Source: Rhizopus sp. PT2906 (lineage: Eukaryota > Mucoromycota > Mucoromycetes > Mucorales > Rhizopodaceae). From it: a stretch of 41,072 nucleotides of DNA. Numbering within the stretch: the first letter of the stretch is position 1; each line of letters starts with the position of its first letter. The stretch is from assembly GCA_025529335.1 (NCBI GenBank), contig JAMYHX010000394.1, positions 1-41,072 of the forward strand, written 5' to 3'. Below, in pieces: positions 20,977 to 32,235 of this stretch. The notes below the pieces were generated by a model. That model was given only the letters and a program-made list of their open reading frames with translations. It searched no databases and was not told the DNA's origin. Position numbers and translations under genes: made by a program.

Positions 20977-21877
20977 TGTACGTTCGACGGGAAGGATGGT
21001 CCAATACCCCCCGGAAGCTTATGTGGATCAAAAATTTGAATGACAGGTTGCAGTCACAATGCCTAATAAAGAAGATAATTAATCCAGTTTGTTTTGTGCA
21101 TAATGAATAAAGTTATTCAAGTGCATTACTTGCACCACGTGTGTGTAGTCTTTGTCCATTGTTGATTTTTGCGCATTTTATTACAATGAGTCAACATTTT
21201 ACAGTATGCCCTAACTCACGCTTTGAGCAATAGAATAGAAAAAAAAAAGGGGGGCAAGACACCAAAGACTCATTATGAGAATATACCTATAGTCCTTTTA
21301 ATAATAGTTGATTACTCTTTTGAAATTAGTGTTGCATACAAAGCGAGTCTTGCAGAATTTACTGCCTTTCAGTTGATTAACAATATAATGTACTCAATTG
21401 ACTTTAGGATGCCATCACTTTTTCATTTCATGTACGCTTAATAAAAATAGAGTAGGCTTTCTATTTGAAATACATATGGTCCATATAGTATAGATATTTT
21501 ATGCTATAAAGATGAATGGCTCATAGATAAGCGCAAGACTTATCTTGGATATGTTAATGAATTATGAAATAAAGAATAACGCGATCTCATAAGTCAGAGC
21601 CTTTGCAATAACGTAGAGTAAGTATAGCTGAAGTCCAGTCAGCAAACAAGAGACTCATATACTATCCAACCCAATATTTCTCATTAGTCTGACTTTGCAG
21701 AGAGTTAAACTTCTCGAAGTATCTTTTGATTGCATTTCATTTGAAAGAAAAGAAGGAGGAAAACCTCCTTTTTAACCAAAGGTCATAAGTACTGTTAGTG
21801 ATAAACAAATCATTACATAATTATAAATATGAAAAAATAACGAATGACTATTGTTACTTTATACTCTCTTACAGAAA
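20977..21877. other. Divergent intergenic region
   Basis: Upstream of mL45 (minus) and the Trp-Gly peptide gene (plus). AT-rich, with no coding region recognised. A TTACAG just 4 bases before the ATG at 21878 could be the acceptor of a 5' UTR intron. Confidence 0.45.
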
Positions 21878-22147
21878 ATGAAACTTTCAAACTTTGGATT
21901 CCTTTTGGGACTGTACACTACTAGTTCTCAAGTTTTGGCACAAACATCTGATAATACTCAAACTGATATGTTGAATTATCATTCCCAAATGAATCATCTT
22001 GCTCGTCGCAACTTTTATAACTGGAGCCCCGGCTGGAATGGTTGGAATGGCTGGAACGGTTGGAGCGGCTGGGGCGGCTGGAGAGGATGGGGAGCGCCTC
22101 CTACACCTCCCACGCCTCCCACACCTCCTTCACCAGTTTGGTATTAA
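21878..22147 (+). CDS. Small secreted Trp-Gly repeat peptide precursor
   Basis: Single frame of 89 aa, family not recognised. Residues 1-21 (MKLSNFGFLLGLYTTSSQVLA) form a clear signal peptide. Residues 22-42 are a polar spacer, and residues 43-44 are Arg-Arg, a likely Kex2-type site. The remaining 45 residues contain nine Trp: a run of Gly-Trp-X units (GWNGWNGWNGWSGWGGW) and then a Pro tail (PPTPPTPPTPPSPVWY). The repeat is also visible in DNA as 9-nt units (GGN TGG NNN) with varied third positions, so it is maintained as protein and not only as a young microsatellite. I chose ATG 21878 over an upstream non-ATG extension. Possible roles include a wall-bound, antimicrobial or signalling peptide; none is shown. 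Confidence 0.7.
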   Translation: MKLSNFGFLLGLYTTSSQVLAQTSDNTQTDMLNYHSQMNHLARRNFYNWSPGWNGWNGWNGWSGWGGWRGWGAPPTPPTPPTPPSPVWY

Positions 22148-23118
22148 CCATTCATGTCATATTCCATAGCAAATGCTCTTTGTATGCGTTTGAATACATT
22201 CTCTATTTTTTTCTCTTTTCTGCCATCAATAAACCATCTTGTATTCTTGGCCTTTTCATATTGTTTTTTACTTTATCCCAAGAAATGCGGATATAAATCG
22301 TTCATTAAGAATATGCATAAAACACGTTCAGTTAACCTTGAACGTACCATTTGCTGCATGTTCAACTTTTGATAAACTCATTGCCTGTATTTGAATCCCC
22401 TTTCATGAAAGGGCAAGGGCTCATCGCTTGTATTTAAGAAACAAAGTCATTTATTGCATATTTACCAAGGTACTCTCTCCATTCACAGTACCCTTGATCC
22501 TGAAACGTATTGTAAACTGTTGAAAGAGAAGCCCAAGTTGCTTGGTTGATGGATTAAATTCATTCTGTTCATTTCCATAATTTATGGCAGTAGCTCGTGA
22601 TGTTGCGACTTGGGAAAAGGGTTAAGAATAATTGTACTATTACGATACAACTCGCATTTTAGATTTCGTTATGTGCAATTTGGTGTCCGCGAGTATAATG
22701 ATTCTTTTCAGGCACCTATGCATAAATTCAAAATTATTATTATTAGAGGTGAATTTATCATCTGTCATGTGATACAGCCTATCGTAATCCCTTGACTCAT
22801 CCTTGGAACGCATGGCAAAGAAACTGATTAAAGTCTACAATTTTATTGTTTTATGCTTTTTATCAGCAATCGGAGATGCCAAATGATGTACGTTGACAAA
22901 AGAAGGGGGCTCTCTATTGGATATATATATATATATATGTAAACGTTTTTCTTTATTAAAACGGTAGGCAATCAATGCAACCATAAAACTAAATGTAACA
23001 ATTGAGAATACACACACACAGAGAGAGAGAGGGAAAGATGACCGCGGCATTAAAAGTAGTATGCGAAAAAAAGAGAAGGGATGGGATAATGGTACAAATG
23101 TAAAGTAAAAGGTTCTCT
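22148..23118. other. Intergenic with microsatellites
   Basis: No gene seen. It contains an (AT)n run at 22921-22938 and a (CA)n(GA)n tract at 23010-23032, the latter about 90 bp past the stop of the small protein at 23119. Confidence 0.5.
23010..23032. repeat. (CA)n(GA)n compound microsatellite
   Basis: Ten bases of CA repeat followed directly by a GA repeat. Confidence 0.85.
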
Positions 23119-23370
23119 TTAGCATGCGCAGCAATGCTCAAAGTCATCATCTTCATCATCTATATCTTGATCATCAAAGGCTGATATGTCCTCCGATGGT
23201 GAACGATCGTATTCTGCTGATGAATGTGTATAATAAATGGAATCAATGGCGTAGAATTTGACAGTCTTGCCGTGAGACGATCGGTGACACATATGCCAAT
23301 GTGGGTGTTTCTTGGATAAGCTTTGTATTTGACTAGAAATACGGCGAAGTGTACGAGAAATGGATAACAT
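23119..23370 (-). CDS. Small acidic-tailed protein ending Cys-Cys-Ala-Cys, unknown
   Basis: Frame of 83 aa from ATG 23370; a GTG 21 bases upstream extends it but is unlikely to be used. The N-terminus is basic (SRTLRRISSQIQSLSKKHPH), the middle has Tyr and Ser, and the end is strongly acidic (FDDQDIDDEDDDFEH) followed by CCAC at the very C-terminus. The last three residues, CAC, fit the CXC pattern of geranylgeranylated Rab proteins, and neighbouring Cys could be palmitoylated. A lipid-anchored small protein is therefore possible. No known family was recognised. The biased composition leaves some chance that it is not a gene. Confidence 0.45.
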   Translation of the reverse strand: MLSISRTLRRISSQIQSLSKKHPHWHMCHRSSHGKTVKFYAIDSIYYTHSSAEYDRSPSEDISAFDDQDIDDEDDDFEHCCAC

Positions 23371-25843
23371 GTTATACAAAGGGCAAAGCACAAAAAGAAG
23401 TATACAAAAAAGAGAGAGCCTGCTTTTATATCACAAAAATAGAGACGAATTAGTCAAAATTCAATGCATTACCTCCTGTAGCTAACAAACAGGTCTTCCC
23501 CCCTATTGCTTTTTTTTTATTCTTTTTGCCTTTTTTTGCCCTTTTCTGATGTTTCACCCATATTATAGCACCTTATTTGTCTCTTTTATTTTGCCTTTAT
23601 TGGACATTTCAAACAAAAGAGGTTTATACTTGTTTTTATTGCCGAACCTTGAGCCAAACTGGTGCATTTTGGGATTGCATGAAAATCGCGTGTGTTATTG
23701 TATACAAAAGTGCTTTAGACATGTATTGCTCATTGGCTAAGGTATCTCGGTAAACTCATTCACTCAAAGTAAGCAGCATGATCAGGAAAGAACGGGAATA
23801 AGAAAAAGGGATGTCCAGATTTGAGTGGAGAAAGCGCCCAATGTGACATCGTAATGGCGTAACCTTTCATTTTACCTACAATACTTCTCCCTTTCAGCGC
23901 CATATTACCATCATTTTCAATACTCTTTATTATTAAATTATCTTGAGTCCTTGTTTATTGCTCCTTGTTTATGTCTTCTCCTTTTTGTTGGTTACTCATA
24001 TGTCATTTTGTTAAAAATAGTAACAAAGAAGGCTATTTTTACCTCTGCTATTTTTTTTTGAATCATGGCTTACTCTTGGTTCATTTTGTAGTCAAATGAC
24101 GACATGACGGCACTGCTTATAAGAGACACGGGATTATTAAACAGAAGGGGAGAAAATGAATAAGAGACTTTTATCCTACAAAACGAAAATTCAACCATGC
24201 CAACAGTAAGAACAAGAATACTAATTCAAGTAGTAAACATGAGACGATACCATGAGGCCAAGTAAACATCAGATAGCATTTATCAAGCAATAAAAAAGAG
24301 GCACATGGTTTACCGCAGCACTGTGGGTTACTAGGCTATCCCAAGGGGAGGATGGATGTATTTTCTATATCCCATTTACCGTTTCTGTCTCTGTCTATTT
24401 ACAAGCTCACATGACACATCATAGCTATTGTTTACAGCCTTTTTACGCCACCAATAGTTAGGTAGTTGTTATTATATGAAACTAGCACTTTTTTGAATAG
24501 ACTAGTAAAGACTAATCGAGACTACTTTGACATGCAATCTTTTATCTGTACATCTTCCTATAATCACTATGGTTAGCAGTAATTGAGATAATCATTTACT
24601 AGTAAAGAGACGCAATGTGTTTAGCCACTGTATCCTTCCCTTTATTTAGAAAATATGATCGGGTTGTTTTAGTCAAACAATGTATTTTTCTGTAATATGT
24701 GTATAAACTGTTAGGATTAGAAAAGTTTAATCCTTTTAAACCTTATGAAAAGGCTTTTTTTTGATTACTTTCTAATTATTATCAATGTTGTCTGCAATAT
24801 ATGCAGAATGCTTACTAGTTATATTTCCTTCCTGTTAAATATGATAAACATTTTCTTATCTCTCTTCATGTCTGGCATATTTATTTTTATCGTACATCCC
24901 ATAAGCTGTTGATCAAGCAACTGTCATATGTATACACCTTTCTGTAACTCTCTTGGATAATGAATCCATTCCTCAAGTGTCATATAACAAGAATGTCTTT
25001 TCCGCATCATCATGCTTCTGCTAATGGTCACATATACTCTTGGTCTAAAGTTATTTTGATAAAAGTATCCTCTATGTAGTACACCAACATTCTCATCAAT
25101 GCACGTTAGGATTATTTCTGAATTAGCCTCTTATTTTTTATTGAAACCATTTCCATATTGTTAGTTTCTATGGAATAACATCGTTTAAAATGACGGTTAT
25201 TCGGTTGGAGTGACGGACTTAATTAATGCTTCAGTCAAATTGAGAGCAGTACAACGTGCTAAGCGGAATAGGTTAGTTTCGTTATATAAGTAAAATGCAA
25301 AATCCTCCTTCCTTTCTATGGACCTCGGGAGTAAAAAAGGAACATAATGTTTGAAGAAAACGATATGGTTACTGATGAGCAATAATGAAAAGACAAGAGT
25401 TAGCATCAGATATCTTGAAAGATAGAGAGCGCGTCATCGTGTCAATAGGATGTAGGTGACCCTTTGAGCTCAATAGAATAAGACGAAAGAAGGAGTCTCG
25501 ATCATCTTTTGTTATCCGGCTAAGAACTGTGGAGAAAACGAGCCACTACGCATCTAATCGGTGTAGCATCAGAAGCTTGATATGGTTGTTGAATAGTCTC
25601 ATACGATGAGATTAACCATTTCAGTCTTTCCCGACAATAACTTTAAGCAATTACTAAATATCGGTCAGTTGTTACCCTGCTCTTCAGACAGTACATCTTT
25701 GTGGCTATTAACCAAGATAACCCATTGCTTTGCATTTTTAAAAAGAGTAGCCTTTTATTCCTTTGTATACTTTGCAATGAGAATGGTATATAAATTGTTT
25801 TAGAAAAGATGAAGAACCAAGAACAACCGAGTCCTATGGGGGA
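23371..25843. other. Gene-poor spacer, about 2.5 kb
   Basis: AT-rich with scattered T runs. No multi-exon gene could be assembled on either strand. One 69-codon ATG frame on the minus strand (25197-25406) is noted separately. Confidence 0.4.
25197..25406 (-). CDS. Small ORF with hydrophobic N-terminus, doubtful
   Basis: ATG-started frame of 69 aa (MLTLVFSLLLISNHIVFFKH at the start) that could be a signal sequence or membrane segment. It has no recognised domain, no intron and no supporting context. It may be chance in AT-rich DNA. Confidence 0.2.
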   Translation of the reverse strand: MLTLVFSLLLISNHIVFFKHYVPFLLPRSIERKEDFAFYLYNETNLFRLARCTALNLTEALIKSVTPTE

Positions 25844-26620
25844 TTATAGTCTTTTGCAACCACTGACATCAGTGATCTCCTTGGGACAAGTGACTTCTCT
25901 GTAAGTAAGTGTAGGATTATCAGCACCCTTAAACCAACCAAAGCGCCACTGACAACCCTTTTGAAGTGGAGCAGGCAATTGCTTACACATGTCAGCATTC
26001 CAGACACCGCCATATCTAACACCCCAGCCGTCTTCAGGAGCGTTCCATTGAGGCTTGCAGCCATTGAATTGGCCAACACCACCACCAGGCATAAGCAAAT
26101 CAAAGTGAGTGCCTGTTTCGGTTCCGGGATCATTACCAGTGTTGGTAATCTGAACAACCATCTTCTTTCCTTTAGCAGCAGTAGATGTGAAAGTAAATTC
26201 AAAGCAAGAGCAGCACCAGCGGTCTTCACCGCCGCCAGGAATACTAGCAGCAACGAAACCATAAGAGAGGTTATCATTAACGACCCAAGGCTGATTATTG
26301 TTACAGACATAAGCATCTAAACAGAAAGAGAAATTAAGAATAAAATGTAAACTGAGCAATGAACCTATACCTCCGCCAGCACAACCACTTTGAACGTTGT
26401 CACCAATAAGAGTAACACCGTTTTTGGCGCATGAGCGAACAGGAGAAGAGACCTTGGCTTTACCATTCCAGCTACAAGAAGGCTTACAACAGTCCCAGTA
26501 ACGTGTAGCTTGTGCAGAACCTGAGGCACCACCAGAAACATAGCTGTACCCTGCAGATACTACTTCGATACCAACTGATGCAGCTACTACAAAAGAAGTG
26601 GCAATAGTCGAAACTTTCAT
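25844..26620 (-). CDS. GH45 endoglucanase, secreted, single-domain
   Basis: Secreted endo-beta-1,4-glucanase of glycoside hydrolase family 45. Two exons (26371-26620 and 25844-26316) with a 54-nt intron give 240 aa. A signal peptide (residues 1-23, ending VVSA) is followed by the catalytic core. The family signature TRYWDCCKPSC carries the putative catalytic base Asp43, and THFDLLMPGGGVG carries the putative acid Asp156. Many paired Cys are present (CCSCFEF, CKPQWN, CQWRFGWF). Rhizopus and Mucor GH45 enzymes usually carry an N-terminal CBM1; none is present here, so this is a core-only enzyme. The intron has no stop and is a multiple of three. The gene sits beside transposon relics. It is regulated from a TATA box about 42 bp upstream of the ATG, behind a very long T tract. 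Confidence 0.93.
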   Translation of the reverse strand: MKVSTIATSFVVAASVGIEVVSAGYSYVSGGASGSAQATRYWDCCKPSCSWNGKAKVSSPVRSCAKNGVTLIGDNVQSGCAGGGIGSLLSLHFILNFSFCLDAYVCNNNQPWVVNDNLSYGFVAASIPGGGEDRWCCSCFEFTFTSTAAKGKKMVVQITNTGNDPGTETGTHFDLLMPGGGVGQFNGCKPQWNAPEDGWGVRYGGVWNADMCKQLPAPLQKGCQWRFGWFKGADNPTLTYREVTCPKEITDVSGCKRL

Positions 26621-26660
26621 GAGAAAAACTTGGAAGGATTTTTTAGCATAAAACTCTTCT

Positions 26661-26668
26661 AGCTTATA

Positions 26669-26672
<4 letters not shown>
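26661..26672 (-). promoter_or_regulatory. TATA box of the GH45 gene
   Basis: Minus strand GCTATATAAGCT, about 42 bp upstream of the start codon, a good TATA element for a strongly expressed secreted enzyme. Confidence 0.6.

Positions 26673-26726
<54 letters not shown>
26673..26726. repeat. 54-base uninterrupted T homopolymer
   Basis: Plus strand poly(T) (poly(A) on the coding strand of GH45) directly abutting the TATA element. It may keep nucleosomes off the promoter. It may also be the A-tail scar of a retroposed sequence. Assembly length is uncertain. Confidence 0.9.
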
Positions 26727-26729
<3 letters not shown>

Positions 26730-26942
26730 GTTAAATTACGTGCGACCTAGTCTCATATAAAGTATATTAAACTTGCGCTACCTAGGACATGATTGTCGTT
26801 TTCGAAATTTTGCTTTGTCTTTTTGGGTCAAGTCAAATTGGCGTTACTGAGAAATTATTGTCGACTATGTGATATAAGAGCTTTATTTCTATCTTCTACT
26901 CTTTAACTAAATAGTCTAACAAGACACACACATTTTTATAAA

Positions 26943-27365
26943 GACGAACTCGGTAGTATCTACAATGAGGAGGGAGGAAGAGCTTTCGATTCGATGGAAG
27001 GCGCATTGACCGATATCAGTGTTCCAAGCGTAATATTCGAAACCATAGCGAGCCAAAAGCCCTGTTTGAGTATCAAACCAGCAGAGAAGAAAACTACAGC
27101 AAAAGATATGACAAAAAGGGCTGTAGAAGTGGTCAAACTGATGGACAACAGCGACTACAATAACTAAACCAGAGAGGATCCTCTGGAAAGAGGAAATGTG
27201 ACTTTACATGCAAAGGATCTTGGAATAAACCCTCATACTGCTATGCGTTGGCGAAAGCGCTATCAAGAAACTGAAGAGGTAGCTTACAAAAAATCTCAAA
27301 GAACTCCTGGCTAACCTAACTTATTTGTTCCTGAGCATGAGCAGCACATTCAGCAAATACTGTTG
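26943..27365 (+). pseudogene. Relic of a DDE transposase N-terminus (helix-turn-helix)
   Basis: A long frame with two internal stops (TAA after DNSDYNN, TAA after QRTPG). The readable part resembles the DNA-binding half of the transposase type seen at 32236: an acidic leader, then LHAKDLGINPHTAMRWRKRY, a helix-turn-helix, then a linker and PEHEQHIQQI. No catalytic DDE part could be read downstream in any frame, so the element is truncated. It has no ATG at the start of the frame. The similarity is judged by eye. Confidence 0.55.
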
Positions 27366-28847
27366 CTAAGATTAGTCTGTTTGCAATCAATGTCTTTACA
27401 AAGCAAAGGGCTTCAACAATTGTAGGCAAGATTACAAGCTGGTGAATTTCTTCGGTAAGCGAGAAATTTTCGAATGCTATAGGCATGACAAGAAGTTTCA
27501 TTTGGGAAAATGTGCCTTAAAGTCTATCCAAGTATCTGCATTAGATAGTATGTTCTTTTTTTAGTACACGACACGCAAAATGAGAGCATACTTTCAATCA
27601 ACAGACCAAGAGATGTAGGGTTTTTGCCCCAATACAACAAGACGGAATAAGGTTCTTTGTAGTCATTTAAAACCAGGGATTTATGGCAAAAAGGGGGATT
27701 AGTTTTCATGTGCAAGAATAAGTGTTGTCAACCAATTACATCAAGTGAAGTGTGTTAATATAACGCGTCATCAAACATTATACCTTAACGATGCCATGAA
27801 TCAGTGTTGTGGGCTTAATATGAAGTATTATCCAGCCGTACTGTAGATGCTTTGTTGGTCTTGTCAGTTTGTTTCACAAATCACTTTATCCGAAATAAAT
27901 CTACCAACTCAGTAGCTTCTGCTTTTCAGAGGTACAAACCGGGGATTTTCTTTAATGAAAGTATTATAAACTCTTTTTTATTTCCGAGTAACAAGTTGTA
28001 GGTTTAAATGCATTGCCCATGATACATCCTATAGTGGCAGTTTCCTTTGTATAATTTCTCAATCTGACGAAACAGGGTACAAAGTTGAAAAGGAATGAGG
28101 AAGAAGAGGAAGGTATGAAAAAGCCGAGGAATAGTAGAAAGCTTCATGTGATGGATGGTATAAAACCTGTTGTACATGTTTCATACCTTGTACTGGGGAA
28201 ATCTTTATTACTCCAGTTAATTGCATAATGAATGACGCCAGACATCTTTGCATTCAGCTATATGATGTGTATAGCCTCCAAGAAAGTCGATGACTGATAA
28301 AGTAGGTTCTTTATTAAGAGTTGAATATTTAAAGTAGGATTTAAGTGAAAATTAATGTTGTCACTGATTTAACTCTTTGATCTCTGAGGTACAGCTGATT
28401 CTGATTTGTTCCTGGTCAATATTCTCAAGACTTTGTTCACTAAGCTACCAGGTTAATAATATGGTCGTGATATTCACAGTCCGTGTGTCATGCATAGCAG
28501 TCTGTCACAATTTGACAGTGGTACCTGTCTGTGATATGGTTTGCGATTCACAGGGATTGTATACAAGGATATGTATTGGAGATAAGCAACTATAGAATAA
28601 AGATTGTCGCTCATTATGGCATCCATAATTTCATGACTACCTGATGGACTTTTATTGTTTATTTTTTATGTATTTGTTTATTAAAAAAAGTAGAATAGAG
28701 AGAGAGGGAGGAGGTGTATATGTGTGTGAGTGAGTGAAAGAGGGCAGGTGCATATTTATAAATGTGAGTATATAGAGTATATTTATAAAATATATTTAAC
28801 AAAGTTAGAGTAAAGCGAAAAAAAAAAAGAGAGAAAGTATTAAAGAT
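27366..28847. other. Spacer, probably decayed transposon sequence
   Basis: No gene recognised. It has many short frames with stops and a simple-sequence GA/GT stretch at 28697-28745. It includes the 3' flank of the GSK3 gene. Confidence 0.4.
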
Positions 28848-30332
28848 CTAACGAGGTACATCAACATTTCTCATCTCTTCTGGAGATATAGGAACGAAAT
28901 TATGAACGTCAATGCCATTTGCTAATAGTTCAGGTGCTGCATGAGGTGGGACTAGCTTTGAAATCAAATCAGGTTGTATCGACAATTCTATAAAGAGTTA
29001 ATATCATCTTTCTCTTCTCTTCTATATTAACTTCTTACCGTGACGAGTAAAGTTGAATAGTTCCGGCAAGTCCTTTCCATTCAACATCTTTTTATTAGGC
29101 TCTCGAAGCTCATCAAAAAATGGATCAGCTAATGACTGGAATGCTGTAAGACGTTTCAGAGGTTCGTACTGTAGGGTCTTGGTGATAAAGGCTATTGCAT
29201 CATCAGGTGTGCGTGGACGGAATACCTTTGAGAAAGGATGAGGCTTGATTTGAGGGAAGCGATGTTCTGTATAAGATGGGTTCATGGCTAATAGTTGTTC
29301 TTTGGTAGGTGTCCCTAATACTTTAATAATCTCCACCAGTTGATCAATAGCACTCTCTCCTGGAAATAAAGGCTGACAAAGCATCAATTCTGCCATTACG
29401 CAGCCTGCAGACCATACGTCAATACTGCATGTATAATTCGTGGCACCAAAGATAAGTTCGGGTGCTCTGTAATAACGAGAGCAGATATAAGATACATTAG
29501 GCTCTCCTGCATGAAGCGCCTTTGCACTAATGTAAGGGTCTTCAGTATACAACACATTCTTTTTTTTCTGTCATTCTCTCTCTCTCTCTTTTTTTTTATT
29601 CTTTACCTTCCAAAATCACACAACTTGAGCACACCAGAGTTTGGATCGATCAATAGATTTTGGGGCTTAATATCACGATGACATATACCAAGTGAGTGAA
29701 TATAAGCAAGAGCGCGCATCAACTGGTATGTATAAAGCTTCACATAAAACATAGGAACAGGTTGTCTTGCTTTTGCATAGTTACGAGAGGTTCGATACAA
29801 AGTTTCTGGTATATACTCGAGTACCAAATTCAAATAGAGATCATCTTTCTGTTAAACCTCGTGTCAATTACCTCATTCCAAACTCACAAGTCATTTACCT
29901 TCACTTCATCGTAGCTATAAAAGAAAGCCTTTAAAGCAACCACATTAGGATGCCAAACACAACGCATAATTTGTAATTCTCGGTTCTAATGAATTAGATT
30001 ACTATCAAACACACGTATATATACAAATATATTTTCAATGACTTACTTTGAAACGTCTATCCTGGAACACTTTCTTGATAGCAACACTTTCCCCCGTTTC
30101 CACTACCTTGGCTTGATACACTACACCAAAGGAGCCATTACCGGCTACTTTATAGGTTGTATATTTGAATGTGATGTCTTGACCTGTTCTGCCATCTTTT
30201 GCTGCTTCTTCATGAACTGTGGTACGATCGTTGTTACCACCTAGAGAATAAAAAGATAAACAAGGTCTATTTATATCTATGTTTAATATGCTTACCTGTT
30301 ATTTTCATTCCAAACATTGGACCATGTGCCAT
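28848..30332 (-). CDS. Glycogen synthase kinase-3 (GSK3/shaggy/Rim11 family)
   Basis: CMGC-group serine/threonine kinase. Six exons starting at ATG 30332 (first exon 30296-30332, 37 nt). The kinase features are all present: the Gly loop VAGNGSFGVVYQAK, VAIKKV with the ATP-binding Lys, the catalytic loop CHRDIKPQNLL, and DFG at the exon 4/5 junction. The activation loop NVSYICSRYYRAPEL carries the GSK3 autophosphorylated Tyr, and SIDVWSAGCVMAELMLCQPLFPG follows (given here only as family signature). The N-terminus is short and lacks the RPRTTSF inhibitory Ser motif of animal GSK3-alpha/beta. The C-terminus ends NVDVPR. The intron interrupting DFG carries a CT microsatellite (29573-29590). Roles in other fungi include stress, development and glycogen control; those are inferred here. 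Confidence 0.95.
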
Positions 30333-32235
30333 TTTTGAAAATAACTAGGACAAAAAGTTAATTCCCTTGTAATAATTAAAACGCATAAAGCCTTTTACTC
30401 TTTTTGCTTAAAATAATAACGAATAGAAGGGAAAATAATAGCTTGTATGAAAAAGAAGGAGTAACAGTAGTTGTAAAAGAGAGAGAAAAAGAAAAAAAAA
30501 GGGATGATGAAGTTCATTTTTTGGTGGTTTTGTTTAATCAGCAGACGTTTTCGGTCATTGAATATATATTTTTTATTGAGTTTGTTATGTTCCTTGATCA
30601 ACCATTTGTACAATTAAATGCATCAATAACCCAAACAGTAACATATCAAGAATAGCATAAACGGTCTCATGAGTTTCTGTTATTTTTAGTATCAATCACA
30701 CTCTTCTTGATATTGATGAATTATATCTTTTTATATAGAAAACACCATTCAAATCTTGATCATCAAACTCTTTCTTTTCGTTTCTTTTCTTTCTTGATGT
30801 CACGGCTGATGATAAGAGTAGTGTTCAGTCTGCATGAATAAAAAAGATGGAGTTTTAATTGATCAAGTTTTACTTTCAGTGGTTTGAGTATCAATAAAAA
30901 TGAGTTTATCTGAAGCACAGGCCAATAGATTAACCTGAAGAAACAGAATTAATAGAATGAGAGATATCAGTTAGAGACACCAGGGCCATCTGTCTGTTAT
31001 ATACTTGACCAGGATGTGAGGAGTAATGCCACTTGGATAGATACTAGCTGTCCTCAGTTCTTTCATCAATTACCCTCTTGTTGTTGTTTCCATGCATAAA
31101 CAAAGTCAAGTCTGTTCATGATCGAGTTCACTGCAGCATCTGTATACACATATAAAGTGTGAAGGGCCAAGAAAAAATTAAAGTTTCTCATTTTACCGAA
31201 CGGCATATATCTCGCAAGAAGCTTGCTTATTTAATTTACGACTGTCAATTACTTGTACTATTCTACCTCTTTCAGCAATAGAAGCAATCATCAGTATTAT
31301 TTTAATATCAAATCAACATTTATACATGCTTGAATCTTGGCATCGAAAAAGACCAATGACCCGGTCTTTGTGTTCACGGATACCTCATCGTTTATGAATA
31401 CAGCAACTGTGTAGTTGTTAAGAACAAAGAAAGAGTATGAGTGCAAACCTATACCTTTTGGCAAAATGATTTCGCACAAAAAACAAGTTGTCTTACTCTT
31501 TGGAAAAATGACGTCGCATGGCCAAGTATTTTTTACTTGGATAATGTTCACCCTAGAAGCAGTACAAAGGATGTAGCTTAGATTCTAAGTTGGGACCAGG
31601 AGCAGTACAGGTATACATCTTAGTTCAAGGCTATTGGCCGGCTCACGAATGATTGAGCATGAAGAAAAATAGCAGAAACATCCTATACTGTTTTATTAAA
31701 AAAGAGGATAAATTATGACGTTTATGAAAAAAATTATTGGCGCATATTAAAAAAATAAAATACATAAAAGGAGACGACACGCAAATGAGAGTAATAAGTA
31801 CCAAGGAGAGAGAATATAAAGAATTTTACAGTTAGTTATGTAAGAAAATTGTTATTATATATAGCTTACCCCGTAGGCATCTAGATGAGTCCTAGCGATA
31901 ACTAGGAGGGAGAACTGTCTAAGCGTATTTGTAGTATCCATGCTAATATTCAGTGCTTAGATACAATATCTAGAGTTGAACCTAATGTTACTATAAGATC
32001 TGTTACACCTTAATCAAATATGGTCAATGCAGTTTAAAAATAACTCAGCTTCTTAATATTGTGAGATAAAGTCGCTGATTTTGAGTTTGATGTCGTGCGT
32101 ATTCAACAATGATATCGACTGATCCAAAAATAAAGTCGTGCTCACGTGTCATGGACTTCGTTTATTTTTAGTTGTCGCTTAGTACCTTTTTTACTTCTTT
32201 TTTCTTATTTACAATTTATTTTATAGACATATAGA
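30333..32235. other. Long spacer upstream of GSK3, accessory in character
   Basis: About 1.9 kb without a supported gene. The longest minus frame (31297-31551, 84 codons) starts at GTG and has no recognised domain. A short palindrome TCCTAG-CGATAA-CTAGGA lies at 31890-31907. The last 200 bp form the leader of the transposase at 32236. Confidence 0.45.

Noticed and set aside
28377..28595. 72-codon plus-strand frame in the spacer beyond the 3' end of GSK3
   Set aside because: No protein-like pattern; lies in decayed spacer.
31297..31551. 84-codon minus-strand open frame
   Set aside because: It begins at GTG, has no recognised domain, and lies in transposon-rich spacer.
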